The notes under the pieces are model-generated. The model ran no database searches. It saw only the letters and a list, made by a program, of their open reading frames with translations, and was not told the DNA's origin. From contig CAMDJW010000019.1 of the NCBI GenBank assembly GCA_945901025.1, positions 1 through 39,464 on the forward strand: a DNA stretch of 39,464 nucleotides, read 5' to 3'. Shown here piece by piece: positions 17,587 to 26,183 of the stretch (positions within the stretch are counted from its first letter, which is position 1; each line of letters opens with the position of its first letter). Both the position numbers and the translations under genes were made by a program. The DNA is from Spirosoma fluviale. Lineage in GTDB: Bacteria > Bacteroidota > Bacteroidia > Cytophagales > Spirosomataceae.

Positions 17587-19920
17587 ATGATATCACCTAA
17601 AAATCTTTTTTTTATTTTTTTATTCTTAGTGTATCAGGGCATCTCTCAAACGGCATGCAATTGTACATTAAGGGGGAAAGTGATTTCTAAAGAGAGTGGT
17701 GAGGTTATTTCAGGTTCATACATTTATTTAAAAGGTCAAAAATTAAACGCCCAAACGGATGAAAAGGGAAATTTCAGATTAGAAAAAATTTGCCCGGGGA
17801 CATATACCTTGGTTTGCGAAATGAGTAGTTTCAACAAAATTGAAACGTCCATTACGTTAAAAGACCATGATGAACTAACTGAAAATTTAAGCTTAGAAAC
17901 GCATGATGAGCATCTCATGGAGGTATTGGTCACTGGAAAAAAAACAGTAAATACCGCCCAACTAAAAGGAGAATTAAGCGCTGAAGAACGTTCTCAAAGA
18001 AATGGATTAAGCTTGGGTGAAATGCTAAAAGGTATATCAGGCGTTCAGAGTTTGCAAACAGGAAGCAGCATATCAAAGCCCATCATTCATGGGATGCACT
18101 CTTCTCGGGTCATCATTTTAAATCAAGGCGTCAGACAGGAGGGCCAACAATGGGGAAGTGAACATGCGCCGGAAGTAGACCCATTCGTTTCAAAAAACAT
18201 TCAAGTAATTAAGGGTCCTGCGGGACTTCGATATGGTGGCGATGCGATCGGGGGTATCATATTAATGGAACCCAATGCCTTACCCGACACGAGCGGAATC
18301 AAGGGAGAGGTTCAAACCATATTCTTTACCAACGGAAGACAATTCGTCACTTCGGGCATGCTTGAGGGGGGAATTAAAAATACTAATGGTTGGGGCTGGA
18401 GAGTTCAAGGAACCTTAAAAAATGGGGGAAACACAAAAACAGCCAATTACTATTTGGCCAATACGGGGGTGGAAGAACAAAATTTTTCTACGGCGCTTGG
18501 ATACAAAAATCAAAAATTGGGTACCGATTTATTTATCAGTCGCTTTCACTCAGTCGTAGGCATTTATGCCGGATCCCATATCGGAAACATCAATGACCTC
18601 AAAACGGCTATTGCCAGCGATAGACCATTTGAGATTTATACACCCACCAATTTTATTAGAGAAGTGGAACGTCCTAACCAAGACATCACGCATTCACTGG
18701 TCAAATTCAAAGCCTACTTTAATCTAACAAACAAAACGATCAGGATGAACGTGGCGCATCAAGATAACGAACGACTGGAATTTGATGTAATGCGATTAGG
18801 GAAAAACATCAACACATTAAGTTTTAACCTCGAAACATTAAGTTCTGAAATATTGATAGATGAGGCTAACTCCTCAAAGTTATGGAAAGGACAATTTGGG
18901 CTGACTTTTTTAACTCAAGGGAATCGAACATCTGGGAATCGAGTGAATCTCCCTACGCTTACGTCTAGTTTGCTTCCTAATTATTATCAGACCAACATAG
19001 GCATTTTTGCTTTAGAGAGGTATGTGAATCAAGTGATGGAAATTGATATGGGGCTCCGATTAGATTCAAAAGACATTGAAACTCATCGACCTACACAAAA
19101 TTATTCCCCCATTATAAAAAGTGAATTAAATAATTACCTAGGCCTTTCGGGAAGTTTAGGTTTAAAATACCATTGGACTCAAAATTTCGAAAACCACTTG
19201 ATCATCGCTAGAGCATTTAGAGCGCCAAGTCCTAACGAATTATTTTCTAATGGAGTGCATCACGGCGCAGGTGCATACGAACTAGGGGATCCAGTCTTGA
19301 AAGGAGAAACCGCCTACAATGTAAGTCTAAACTCGGTATACAGGACTGGGAAATTAGAAGTAGAATTTGGCTTGTATACCAATAGCATTCAACATTTTAT
19401 TTACCTAAAGCCACTCATGGAACAAGGTGATCCCGTTTTTATTACGACGGTACGCGGTAGTTTCCCTGCCTTTACCTACGAACAAATTGATGCTAGTTTT
19501 AAGGGAATTGACGGACAAGTATCCTACATTATTTCTGATTCTTGGAGCCTTCAGCAAAAAACGAGTATTGTTCGGGCTTATGATGAATTAAACAAAGCCT
19601 ACTTGGTGAATATTCCTCCCGACCGATTTGAATACCTGATTCGTTATCAATTCAAAAAACACAATCAGTATGTAAGTTGGGGCCTAACCCAAATCTCCAC
19701 TCAAAATAGGGTCGAAAAAAATTCCGATTTTTCTCCTCCACCGAAAGGATATGTTTTGGGGCAAGTATATTGGGGGATCTCAATAAATAAATTCGACTTG
19801 GGGGTTTCAATCACCAATGCATTCAATCAAGATTACCGAGATTACCTTAATCGATTCCGGTATTTTGCCGATGACCAAGGGCAAAACATAAGTTTCAGAG
19901 CCACTTATCGCTTCAGCTAA
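17587..19920 (+). CDS. TonB-dependent outer-membrane receptor
   Basis: A 777-residue receptor. The start is placed at the ATG before ISPKNLFF, which gives a compact signal peptide; an upstream in-frame start adds a second hydrophobic stretch. The order is signal (about 1-22), a carboxypeptidase-regulatory-like beta domain (GKVISKESGEVISGSYIYLKG), a plug (LSLGEMLKGISGVQSL, then GPAGLRYGGDAIGG) and a beta barrel ending in the aromatic residue of FRATYRFS. The plug motif IHGMHSSRVIILNQGVRQEG resembles receptors of the ZnuD-like group, but the ligand is not certain. No SusD partner and no STN domain are seen. TATTTTTG at 17569-17576 could be a -7 box but is very close to the start. Confidence 0.92.
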   Translation: MISPKNLFFIFLFLVYQGISQTACNCTLRGKVISKESGEVISGSYIYLKGQKLNAQTDEKGNFRLEKICPGTYTLVCEMSSFNKIETSITLKDHDELTENLSLETHDEHLMEVLVTGKKTVNTAQLKGELSAEERSQRNGLSLGEMLKGISGVQSLQTGSSISKPIIHGMHSSRVIILNQGVRQEGQQWGSEHAPEVDPFVSKNIQVIKGPAGLRYGGDAIGGIILMEPNALPDTSGIKGEVQTIFFTNGRQFVTSGMLEGGIKNTNGWGWRVQGTLKNGGNTKTANYYLANTGVEEQNFSTALGYKNQKLGTDLFISRFHSVVGIYAGSHIGNINDLKTAIASDRPFEIYTPTNFIREVERPNQDITHSLVKFKAYFNLTNKTIRMNVAHQDNERLEFDVMRLGKNINTLSFNLETLSSEILIDEANSSKLWKGQFGLTFLTQGNRTSGNRVNLPTLTSSLLPNYYQTNIGIFALERYVNQVMEIDMGLRLDSKDIETHRPTQNYSPIIKSELNNYLGLSGSLGLKYHWTQNFENHLIIARAFRAPSPNELFSNGVHHGAGAYELGDPVLKGETAYNVSLNSVYRTGKLEVEFGLYTNSIQHFIYLKPLMEQGDPVFITTVRGSFPAFTYEQIDASFKGIDGQVSYIISDSWSLQQKTSIVRAYDELNKAYLVNIPPDRFEYLIRYQFKKHNQYVSWGLTQISTQNRVEKNSDFSPPPKGYVLGQVYWGISINKFDLGVSITNAFNQDYRDYLNRFRYFADDQGQNISFRATYRFS

Positions 19921-21318
19921 TTATCTTTTAAGCCAAGATTCTGGATTTTGTCGAACTGTATTCTTCCAAACTTGGAAATTAATTTCTGCCGTCCCATCCT
20001 CATCAGATGCCACCGTTCCTATACGTTGACCTGTTCGCACTCGCTGTCCCATGGAAACCGACACATTATCTAACTTACTATATACGGTAAAATAATCACC
20101 ATGTTGGATCGCAACCACTGTATTAATCCCAGGAATATTAACCACCGACTGCACAATGCCGTCATAAACGGTATGAACAGCTGAACCAGCAGCAGTTTGA
20201 ATATCAATCCCATTGTTGTTAATCATCACCCCCTTTAAAATGGGATGTTTATGAACGCCAAAATGATCCGAAATAAATCCTGATGGCACAGGGAAAGGCA
20301 TTCTTCCGCGCAAAGCTGCAAATGAAACAGCTAATTTAGCCTCATCAGCATTCATATAATACGTATTTTTCTCTAAGACTGGCTCTGCAACCACTTGTTT
20401 GGCAACAGCCTTTTCTTTAACAATTTCTTTTTTGGATTCTGACTTCGAAACTTCTTCTTCCTTATCTGCTGGCTTTTCATATTTTTTAACGAGCCCTTCT
20501 TCAAGCTTAGGCTTAGGTAGCTCCGGCTTATTGACTTCCAATTTCTTAGCTTGCGCCGCCATACGTAATCGGCGCTCCCGCTCCATACTTTTTTGAATCT
20601 CCCGCTGAACAATCCCCGCAATTAAATTATCTAACTTTCGAATGGCTAATTTTTTACGTTCCAACTCAATCTTCAATTTTTTCTCTTGCTGGGTCAATAC
20701 CGTCACCACCTTCGCCTCTTTCGTTTTCATGACCTCCAATTTCACCTTCTCTTTTTCCTTGACAACCAACACTTTTTTCTCTTCATTTTTTTTGAAAATC
20801 ACTTGCTGTTTTTTAGTCATTAAGTCTTGGCGAGTCTCAAAAATCTTTTTAGCCTGCCCTTTTCGATTCGTAGTATATTGCTTTAAAAAATCAAAGCGAC
20901 GAACAAACTCTCCCAAATCTGATGACAAAAGCAAAAAACTTAATTTGTTATTCACCGTCGACACTTTCTCCGCCTCATACAACATTTTCGCATACGCTTT
21001 TTTTAATCGCTCTAATTTGACCGCTAGCTTATCGCTTTCTTGCGTTAATATTTTAGCTTCAGACGCTAATAAATTTTGATTTTCATTCAGTATATTAATT
21101 TGCTTCTTCTGAACAACTATCTGCTCCTTGAGTACATTTAATTTACCAATCGATACCTTTTTCTTTTTTGATGTTTTAGATATAATGGAATTCAGCTCCT
21201 TTATTTTGACCAAATTGTCATTCTTTTGCTGCTCTAATTGAGTTTTTTTGTCCACTTGGGCATAGGTCTCAAAACCAATAAAAAGGGCAATCAATAAACT
21301 TATTGAGTGTAATTTCAT
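19921..21318 (-). CDS. EnvC-like murein hydrolase activator with degenerate LytM (M23) domain
   Basis: A 465-residue protein with a signal peptide (about 1-20), a long K/E/Q-rich coiled coil (about 25-245), a charged linker and a C-terminal LytM domain (about 340-465). Key metal ligands are lost: GVMINNNGID has Asn where the first zinc His should be, and YSKLDNVS has Lys in place of the second His of the HxH pair. It should thus be inactive as a peptidase and act like E. coli EnvC, switching on a cell-wall amidase during septum splitting. Its ATG overlaps the DUF4292 lipoprotein stop by four bases. It may also form part of a Bacteroidota envelope complex. Confidence 0.9.
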   Translation of the reverse strand: MKLHSISLLIALFIGFETYAQVDKKTQLEQQKNDNLVKIKELNSIISKTSKKKKVSIGKLNVLKEQIVVQKKQINILNENQNLLASEAKILTQESDKLAVKLERLKKAYAKMLYEAEKVSTVNNKLSFLLLSSDLGEFVRRFDFLKQYTTNRKGQAKKIFETRQDLMTKKQQVIFKKNEEKKVLVVKEKEKVKLEVMKTKEAKVVTVLTQQEKKLKIELERKKLAIRKLDNLIAGIVQREIQKSMERERRLRMAAQAKKLEVNKPELPKPKLEEGLVKKYEKPADKEEEVSKSESKKEIVKEKAVAKQVVAEPVLEKNTYYMNADEAKLAVSFAALRGRMPFPVPSGFISDHFGVHKHPILKGVMINNNGIDIQTAAGSAVHTVYDGIVQSVVNIPGINTVVAIQHGDYFTVYSKLDNVSVSMGQRVRTGQRIGTVASDEDGTAEINFQVWKNTVRQNPESWLKR

Positions 21319-22166
21319 TTACGTGTAGGATTCAATAATTTTTCCGGAACCTTAAATGGGAATTCCAAAGGTGTATCTAAAAGCTCTACTTTAGAGTATT
21401 TAATCGTAATTAATGTATTCACGCTCTTATTATCCTTATCCTTAACATCCAAATTAATTTGGCTGGAAAATGGAAAGAGTACTTGATTTAACATGGTGAA
21501 TTCTTCGAAATCCATGGTCATCTTATTGCTCGTAGGAACGTCATTAACTAATAATTTTTTTAATTTTCGGTTAGGGCCCACCATGTTATCTATATTAATC
21601 CTGCCCTCTTGTTGCTTTAAAATTATATTTTCATTCTCCCGAATAACTCTTGAATTGTTCTTTTTATAGGGCTGATTCCCGACAATAAGCGATTGAAGAA
21701 TCAAATAATCTACCTTAAAACCCATTAAAACACTGACACTGTCATAGGTTAAATTAAAGTATTCCCCATTGATTTTTTGATAAAATTGAACTTTACTTTT
21801 AGAAAACAAACCCGTTGCCCCAGTAATCCCTGTTTGAGAAATATTAACCCAAATCAAGCTATCCTTTTTCAAGCGAATATCAACGGTATACGTATCTTGA
21901 TTCTGCTGAGTCTTCCACACGATTTTAGACTTAGCCTTCAAATAGTTAAAATTTAAATCTTCGGTCGCCAATTTCAATTCAGCATCATCTATTTTCTGAG
22001 GCTCTAGGCTTTTCTTCACCATTGAGTCAATTGCCTGAACTTCCTTTTTCGCAAGAGTATCAATGTTTGATGCAATTAATGTCGCCGGTATTTTAGAAAC
22101 GATCACCTTTTTTCCGCAAGAAAAAATACTACATGCCGTGAATAAAAAAAGGATGGATAGGCGCAT
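21315..22166 (-). CDS. DUF4292 lipoprotein
   Basis: A 283-residue predicted lipoprotein. The signal ends in a lipobox (FSCG, Cys at about residue 17). The mature part begins with a charged linker, followed by a beta-rich domain with KSKIVWKTQQNQDTYTVDIRLKKDSLIWVNIS (in part) and GATGLFSKSKVQFYQKING, the pattern of DUF4292, whose fold is thought to resemble LolA/LolB lipid carriers. The function is unproven. It sits between a TPR protein and an EnvC-like factor in one operon, overlapping the latter, an order I recognise from other Bacteroidota, which suggests a role in envelope or septum assembly. Confidence 0.82.
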   Translation of the reverse strand: MRLSILFLFTACSIFSCGKKVIVSKIPATLIASNIDTLAKKEVQAIDSMVKKSLEPQKIDDAELKLATEDLNFNYLKAKSKIVWKTQQNQDTYTVDIRLKKDSLIWVNISQTGITGATGLFSKSKVQFYQKINGEYFNLTYDSVSVLMGFKVDYLILQSLIVGNQPYKKNNSRVIRENENIILKQQEGRINIDNMVGPNRKLKKLLVNDVPTSNKMTMDFEEFTMLNQVLFPFSSQINLDVKDKDNKSVNTLITIKYSKVELLDTPLEFPFKVPEKLLNPTRK

Positions 22167-22202
22167 CTTAAAATTTAAGGAGTAAGCTTTTACAAAATTA
22201 TC

Positions 22203-23912
22203 TCAATTTTCGATAATTCGTTTATTTTCAATCTTTTTATCCAATTTATTACTAGCTCCTTCCAGTGAATTAGCTGTTTTCCAAGCCTTAACGGCATCAT
22301 CTACGCGTCCATTCTTAAAAAGAACGTCTCCATAGTGTTCCCAAACCGTTGAGCTATTTTGCTTTTCATCCTTCAAGGCTTTTTCAATATATAGCAATGA
22401 TTCCAGGTAGTCACCCTTTTGAAACAAGACCCATGCATAGGTATCTAAATAAGTTCCGTTGGCAGGAAATTTATCCACCAATTTCTTCGACATCAATGCA
22501 GCTTTATCCAATCGATCACGCCTCAAAGACAAATAATAACTATAATTATTTAAGACATGCTCCTCCATGGGATTAACCACTAAAACCTTTTCAAAACTGG
22601 CATCGGATTGCTTATAAAGGCCTTTCGAATGATATGCATCCCCCATTAAACCATACAATTGCGTGTACCAGCCATCCCGACTATTAGCCATGGGAACCGC
22701 GCCCTCAAATGAACGAATGGATTCACTTATTTTTCCATTCAAATATTCCGCAAAGCCTTTTTGGAACCATAAATATCCTTGGTTTGGAAATAATACAAGG
22801 GCCTCCTCTGCATGTGTTGTTGCGCTGTCCAGCAAATTCATCTCATAATCCAATTGAATAATCCGAGCCCAAACCTCAAACTTAGCGTTCCCCATCCTAG
22901 CCGCTTTTAAATACGAATCTTGTGCTTCTTTGAACTTGGAAATGTTCGCCCACAAATCTCCTTCAAGTGCAAAAAACCTTGGATCTATCGGATATAAGCC
23001 CTTTAATTCTAAAACCATTTCATAAACCGTTTGCCAGTCTTCTTTAGTCTTAATTAACTCTAAAATCTGAATGGTTAATTGGCCCAAAATCTCTGAACTC
23101 ATGCGTGAATCTGCAGCCGCATGCAAAATTTCGATGCAAGTAGAATCCAAATCCTTCGCTTCCAGAAACAATTTGGCACTCATTAAATTCAATTGGCCCT
23201 GACTCGGATATTTAGATTTCAAGGGATGCAGTTCCACTTGCAAGGTCTTCCCAGACACCAAATCCCAAACCGTTTCCATCTGATCCCAAGTGAATAATAA
23301 CTCATCCGGTGAATTTTCAATTAAACTAAAACCCGCAGCCATAGCCCCTAAAACATCCTTTTCCTTTAAATAAATAAATTGCTTTGTTCTAACAATTTCC
23401 GGGAAATCTTGTAACCACACCTCGACCTTCTTTAAAGCATTCAATGCTTCCTTCCCATTTTCTTTCCATAAATAGGCCTGCGCTAAACGCAATCCAATTT
23501 CGGGCTGAATCTCGTCAAATTCTGACATTTTATTAAGCGCTTCCAATGCCTCATCTATTTTTCGTAAATCCAAAGCAATGTCCACATAGAATAACCCATA
23601 ATCCATCGAATGAGGGGATAGTCGCCAAGCCTCCGCCGCATTTTGAAAAGCCAAAGAATTCTTATTTTGAGCCAAATAGGCCTTTCCGAGGTAATAATAA
23701 ATAGAGGCCTCATTAGGAACCTCAAGAATCAAATGTTCCCAAATTAGAATAGCTTCGTCAAAATCTTCTTTGATATAATGCCTCATCCCCTCGGTCATTA
23801 ACTCTTCCGACTGAGCACTTGTCAAAGTAGAAACTTCCTTCTTTTTCTTTTGCCCAAAGATTGGACTCAAGGAGAAGCAAACCAACAAAAAGATATAAAC
23901 CCGAATTTTCAT
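22203..23912 (-). CDS. Secreted tetratricopeptide repeat protein
   Basis: A 569-residue protein with a signal peptide (MKIRVYIFLLVCFSLSPIFG), then helical TPR units from about residue 35 to the end. Clear repeats include DEAILIWEHLILEVPNEASI, SLAFQNAAEAWRLSPHS and QSDASFEKVLVVNPMEEHVL. The start is the ATG before KIRVY; 11 upstream in-frame codons lack signal character. TPR proteins are scaffolds, so no catalytic role is expected. It heads the TPR-DUF4292-EnvC operon and is divergent from the amidohydrolase across about 80 bases. Its partner may be the lipoprotein encoded next, 36 bases on. Confidence 0.85.
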   Translation of the reverse strand: MKIRVYIFLLVCFSLSPIFGQKKKKEVSTLTSAQSEELMTEGMRHYIKEDFDEAILIWEHLILEVPNEASIYYYLGKAYLAQNKNSLAFQNAAEAWRLSPHSMDYGLFYVDIALDLRKIDEALEALNKMSEFDEIQPEIGLRLAQAYLWKENGKEALNALKKVEVWLQDFPEIVRTKQFIYLKEKDVLGAMAAGFSLIENSPDELLFTWDQMETVWDLVSGKTLQVELHPLKSKYPSQGQLNLMSAKLFLEAKDLDSTCIEILHAAADSRMSSEILGQLTIQILELIKTKEDWQTVYEMVLELKGLYPIDPRFFALEGDLWANISKFKEAQDSYLKAARMGNAKFEVWARIIQLDYEMNLLDSATTHAEEALVLFPNQGYLWFQKGFAEYLNGKISESIRSFEGAVPMANSRDGWYTQLYGLMGDAYHSKGLYKQSDASFEKVLVVNPMEEHVLNNYSYYLSLRRDRLDKAALMSKKLVDKFPANGTYLDTYAWVLFQKGDYLESLLYIEKALKDEKQNSSTVWEHYGDVLFKNGRVDDAVKAWKTANSLEGASNKLDKKIENKRIIEN

Positions 23913-23991
23913 AAATAGAGCGAATATACCATTTTGAATTATCAATTTTAAAATATATTCAATAGATTCGCTGAATTAACCTAATAAGCAC

Positions 23992-25107
23992 ATGATAAAA
24001 TACTTGCTATCACTCTGCATCCTGCTCAGCTTGCCTTCATTCGCTCAAGAAAAAACTATGGAATTCGAAGAGTATGATCCTATATCAACACTCGTTGTCC
24101 CTGAACATCTTGTTAAAAAGGCAAAATACCCATTCATCGACATCCACAATCATCAAAACAATATGCCAACCCAAAATTTAGGCTATTTAGTGAAACAGAT
24201 GGATAGTCTAAATATGAAAGTAATGATCAACTTGAGCGGAAAAGGATCCTATAGAAGTGGTGCTAGAGAGCAAGGAACTGATTTTTTAATTCAATCCGTC
24301 AATGCAGGAAAAGAAAAAGCTGATGGCCGGGTGATTGTATTTACCAACTTGAATTTTAGTGATATCGATAACCCAAACTGGTCTGCAGAAACAGTCAAGG
24401 CATTAGAAAAAGAAGTGAAAGCCGGTGCTATGGGACTAAAAATATTTAAAGACTTAGGCTTAGAGGTAAAAGATTCAAAAGGAAATAGACTGCGCACCAA
24501 TGACCCAAGACTTGATCCCATTTGGGCTAAATGTGGTGAATTAAATATTCCTATTTTGATTCATACAGGAGAACCCATTGCATTTTTCGATGTGCATGAT
24601 AAAACAAATGAGCGCTGGCTTGAACTTAAACAATTTCCAAGCCGAGCAAGACCTTCATCCAAATACCCCTCTTGGAAAACAGTGATGGATGAGCAATTCG
24701 ATATCATCAAAAGACACCCTAAGACCAAATTTATCAGTGCGCATTTAGCTTGGCTCGGAAACAATTTACCCGAATTAGGCCGATTAATGGATCTTTACCC
24801 CAACATGTACACGGAGATCGGAGCCGTGATTCATGAACTGGGGCGCCAACCAAAAAACGCGCGCGCTTTCATGATCAAATATCAAGACCGAGTGCTTTTT
24901 GGAAAAGATATATGGACTACATCTGAATACTATACCTATTTCCGTTTATTGGAAACCGCTGATGAATACTTTCCATACTACCGAAAAAGACATGCATTTT
25001 GGAGAATTTATGGATTAGAACTTCCAGATGAAGTGCTCAAAAAAGTGTATTATAAAAATGCTTTACACCTTTTACCTAAGCTAGATAAAACTCAATTTCC
25101 TAAATAA
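23992..25107 (+). CDS. Exported amidohydrolase-family protein (PF04909-like)
   Basis: A 371-residue metal-dependent hydrolase of the amidohydrolase_2 (TIM-barrel) type. A signal peptide covers about residues 1-18 (LLSLCILLSLPSFAQ). The metal-binding HNH-like motif FIDIHNHQNN is at about 48-57, later ligands are probably in IPILIHTGEP and KFISAHLAW, and the last Asp is in VLFGKDIW. Members hydrolyse or decarboxylate cyclic and aromatic compounds; the substrate here is unknown. The 3' end overlaps the convergent SGNH-like gene by 16 bases, with no terminator between them. Confidence 0.85.
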   Translation: MIKYLLSLCILLSLPSFAQEKTMEFEEYDPISTLVVPEHLVKKAKYPFIDIHNHQNNMPTQNLGYLVKQMDSLNMKVMINLSGKGSYRSGAREQGTDFLIQSVNAGKEKADGRVIVFTNLNFSDIDNPNWSAETVKALEKEVKAGAMGLKIFKDLGLEVKDSKGNRLRTNDPRLDPIWAKCGELNIPILIHTGEPIAFFDVHDKTNERWLELKQFPSRARPSSKYPSWKTVMDEQFDIIKRHPKTKFISAHLAWLGNNLPELGRLMDLYPNMYTEIGAVIHELGRQPKNARAFMIKYQDRVLFGKDIWTTSEYYTYFRLLETADEYFPYYRKRHAFWRIYGLELPDEVLKKVYYKNALHLLPKLDKTQFPK

Positions 25108-26180
25108 ACTGAACTTTTAAGCTGTGTATTAAACTGGTCTAACCAAATTTTTGCACCTCTTTGATTCCAGTGTGAGTCAGAGGTAAAAAAATTGGATGCG
25201 GCATTTTTTGACAAGTCCTCCGTTGCATCCATTAATTTTCCCTTAAAATCAGGGTGTGATTTAATCCTTTGAACAAGGTGATTATCTGGTTTATTCTCCG
25301 TCTTCAGCACCGAAACAGGATTCGAAATAATAGAAAAGATGACCTCGTTAAAGCCCTTTGCTTTGTAATAATCCTGGATGGCATTTAATTCGCTTACTTG
25401 AGTTTTTATTTGTGCTTCACTTACGTCCGAAAATGAGCTACCCACATGAGCTGGGTTAATCGTTTCAGCTAAGTACAAAAAGTTTTGGTCCTTTGAAATC
25501 GCAACTTCCTTATCCACCCGGCCGAAGAAATTCAAATTAAAATCAGCTTTAAATTCCTTGATTGGTTCCCAAAAACCAAAATTAAACCAAGCAAATTCAA
25601 TATTCGCCTCGAGAGAATTATGATACACATTTTCCTTGATGACGCGGTCTATTTCGGAAGCAACAAATGCTATTTTCTGACGCATAGTGAGTTCTGCGTT
25701 TATTACCTCCGCCCTATCCAATCTGGCCTTCACGGAATTTAAATTAAATAGACCCAACATATTGCGCTCAACCGATTCAATCAATAAAATATTTTTTTTG
25801 TTTTTAGAAGGAATGATTTCAACGGGATTTGCGACAGACCAACGAATAAACTGGACTTGATTTATCCCCACATAATATCGAGGATCCTCTTTGAAAAAAC
25901 TGTATAAATAACTATCCCCTAGAATAAAAAGCTTAGCCGTATCGCTATTTGCTTTTTGATCTATCGCCGGCAGTGAAACAAAATTAGTGTCTTTTACCTT
26001 TTTAAATTTACTCAAATACGTCAATCCATACAGATCGCCATACAAATATTTATCTGCTCCCAAAGCCCCTATACGACTGTAACGATCGCGAGTAACCCAC
26101 TTCATGCCCGTATTTGAACTAGTCAAATACAAGGTGAGTGCACAAAAAATAAACACAAAAAATGCGAGTAGTTTTTGCAT
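25092..26180 (-). CDS. AlgJ/AlgX-like SGNH-type O-acetyltransferase partner
   Basis: A 362-residue protein with an N-terminal membrane anchor (about 4-22). FILGDSYLYSF holds the nucleophile GDS (about 88-90), and TSDSHWNQRG (D335, H337) holds the Asp-x-His pair, the layout of AlgJ/AlgX/PatB periplasmic acetyltransferases. It begins three bases after the MBOAT gene stop, and such proteins take acyl groups passed across the membrane by an MBOAT partner. It should modify a cell-surface polysaccharide or other glycan, but no polymer synthesis genes are close. Overall sequence is divergent, so the call rests on the triad and the neighbour. Confidence 0.75.
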   Translation of the reverse strand: MQKLLAFFVFIFCALTLYLTSSNTGMKWVTRDRYSRIGALGADKYLYGDLYGLTYLSKFKKVKDTNFVSLPAIDQKANSDTAKLFILGDSYLYSFFKEDPRYYVGINQVQFIRWSVANPVEIIPSKNKKNILLIESVERNMLGLFNLNSVKARLDRAEVINAELTMRQKIAFVASEIDRVIKENVYHNSLEANIEFAWFNFGFWEPIKEFKADFNLNFFGRVDKEVAISKDQNFLYLAETINPAHVGSSFSDVSEAQIKTQVSELNAIQDYYKAKGFNEVIFSIISNPVSVLKTENKPDNHLVQRIKSHPDFKGKLMDATEDLSKNAASNFFTSDSHWNQRGAKIWLDQFNTQLKSSVYLGN

Positions 26181-26183
26181 GAA

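Noticed and set aside
16887-19920. FecI/FecR-type TonB signalling system
   Set aside because: The receptor has no STN domain and no FecR-like anti-sigma gene is present; the sigma type is the one usually linked to crt genes.
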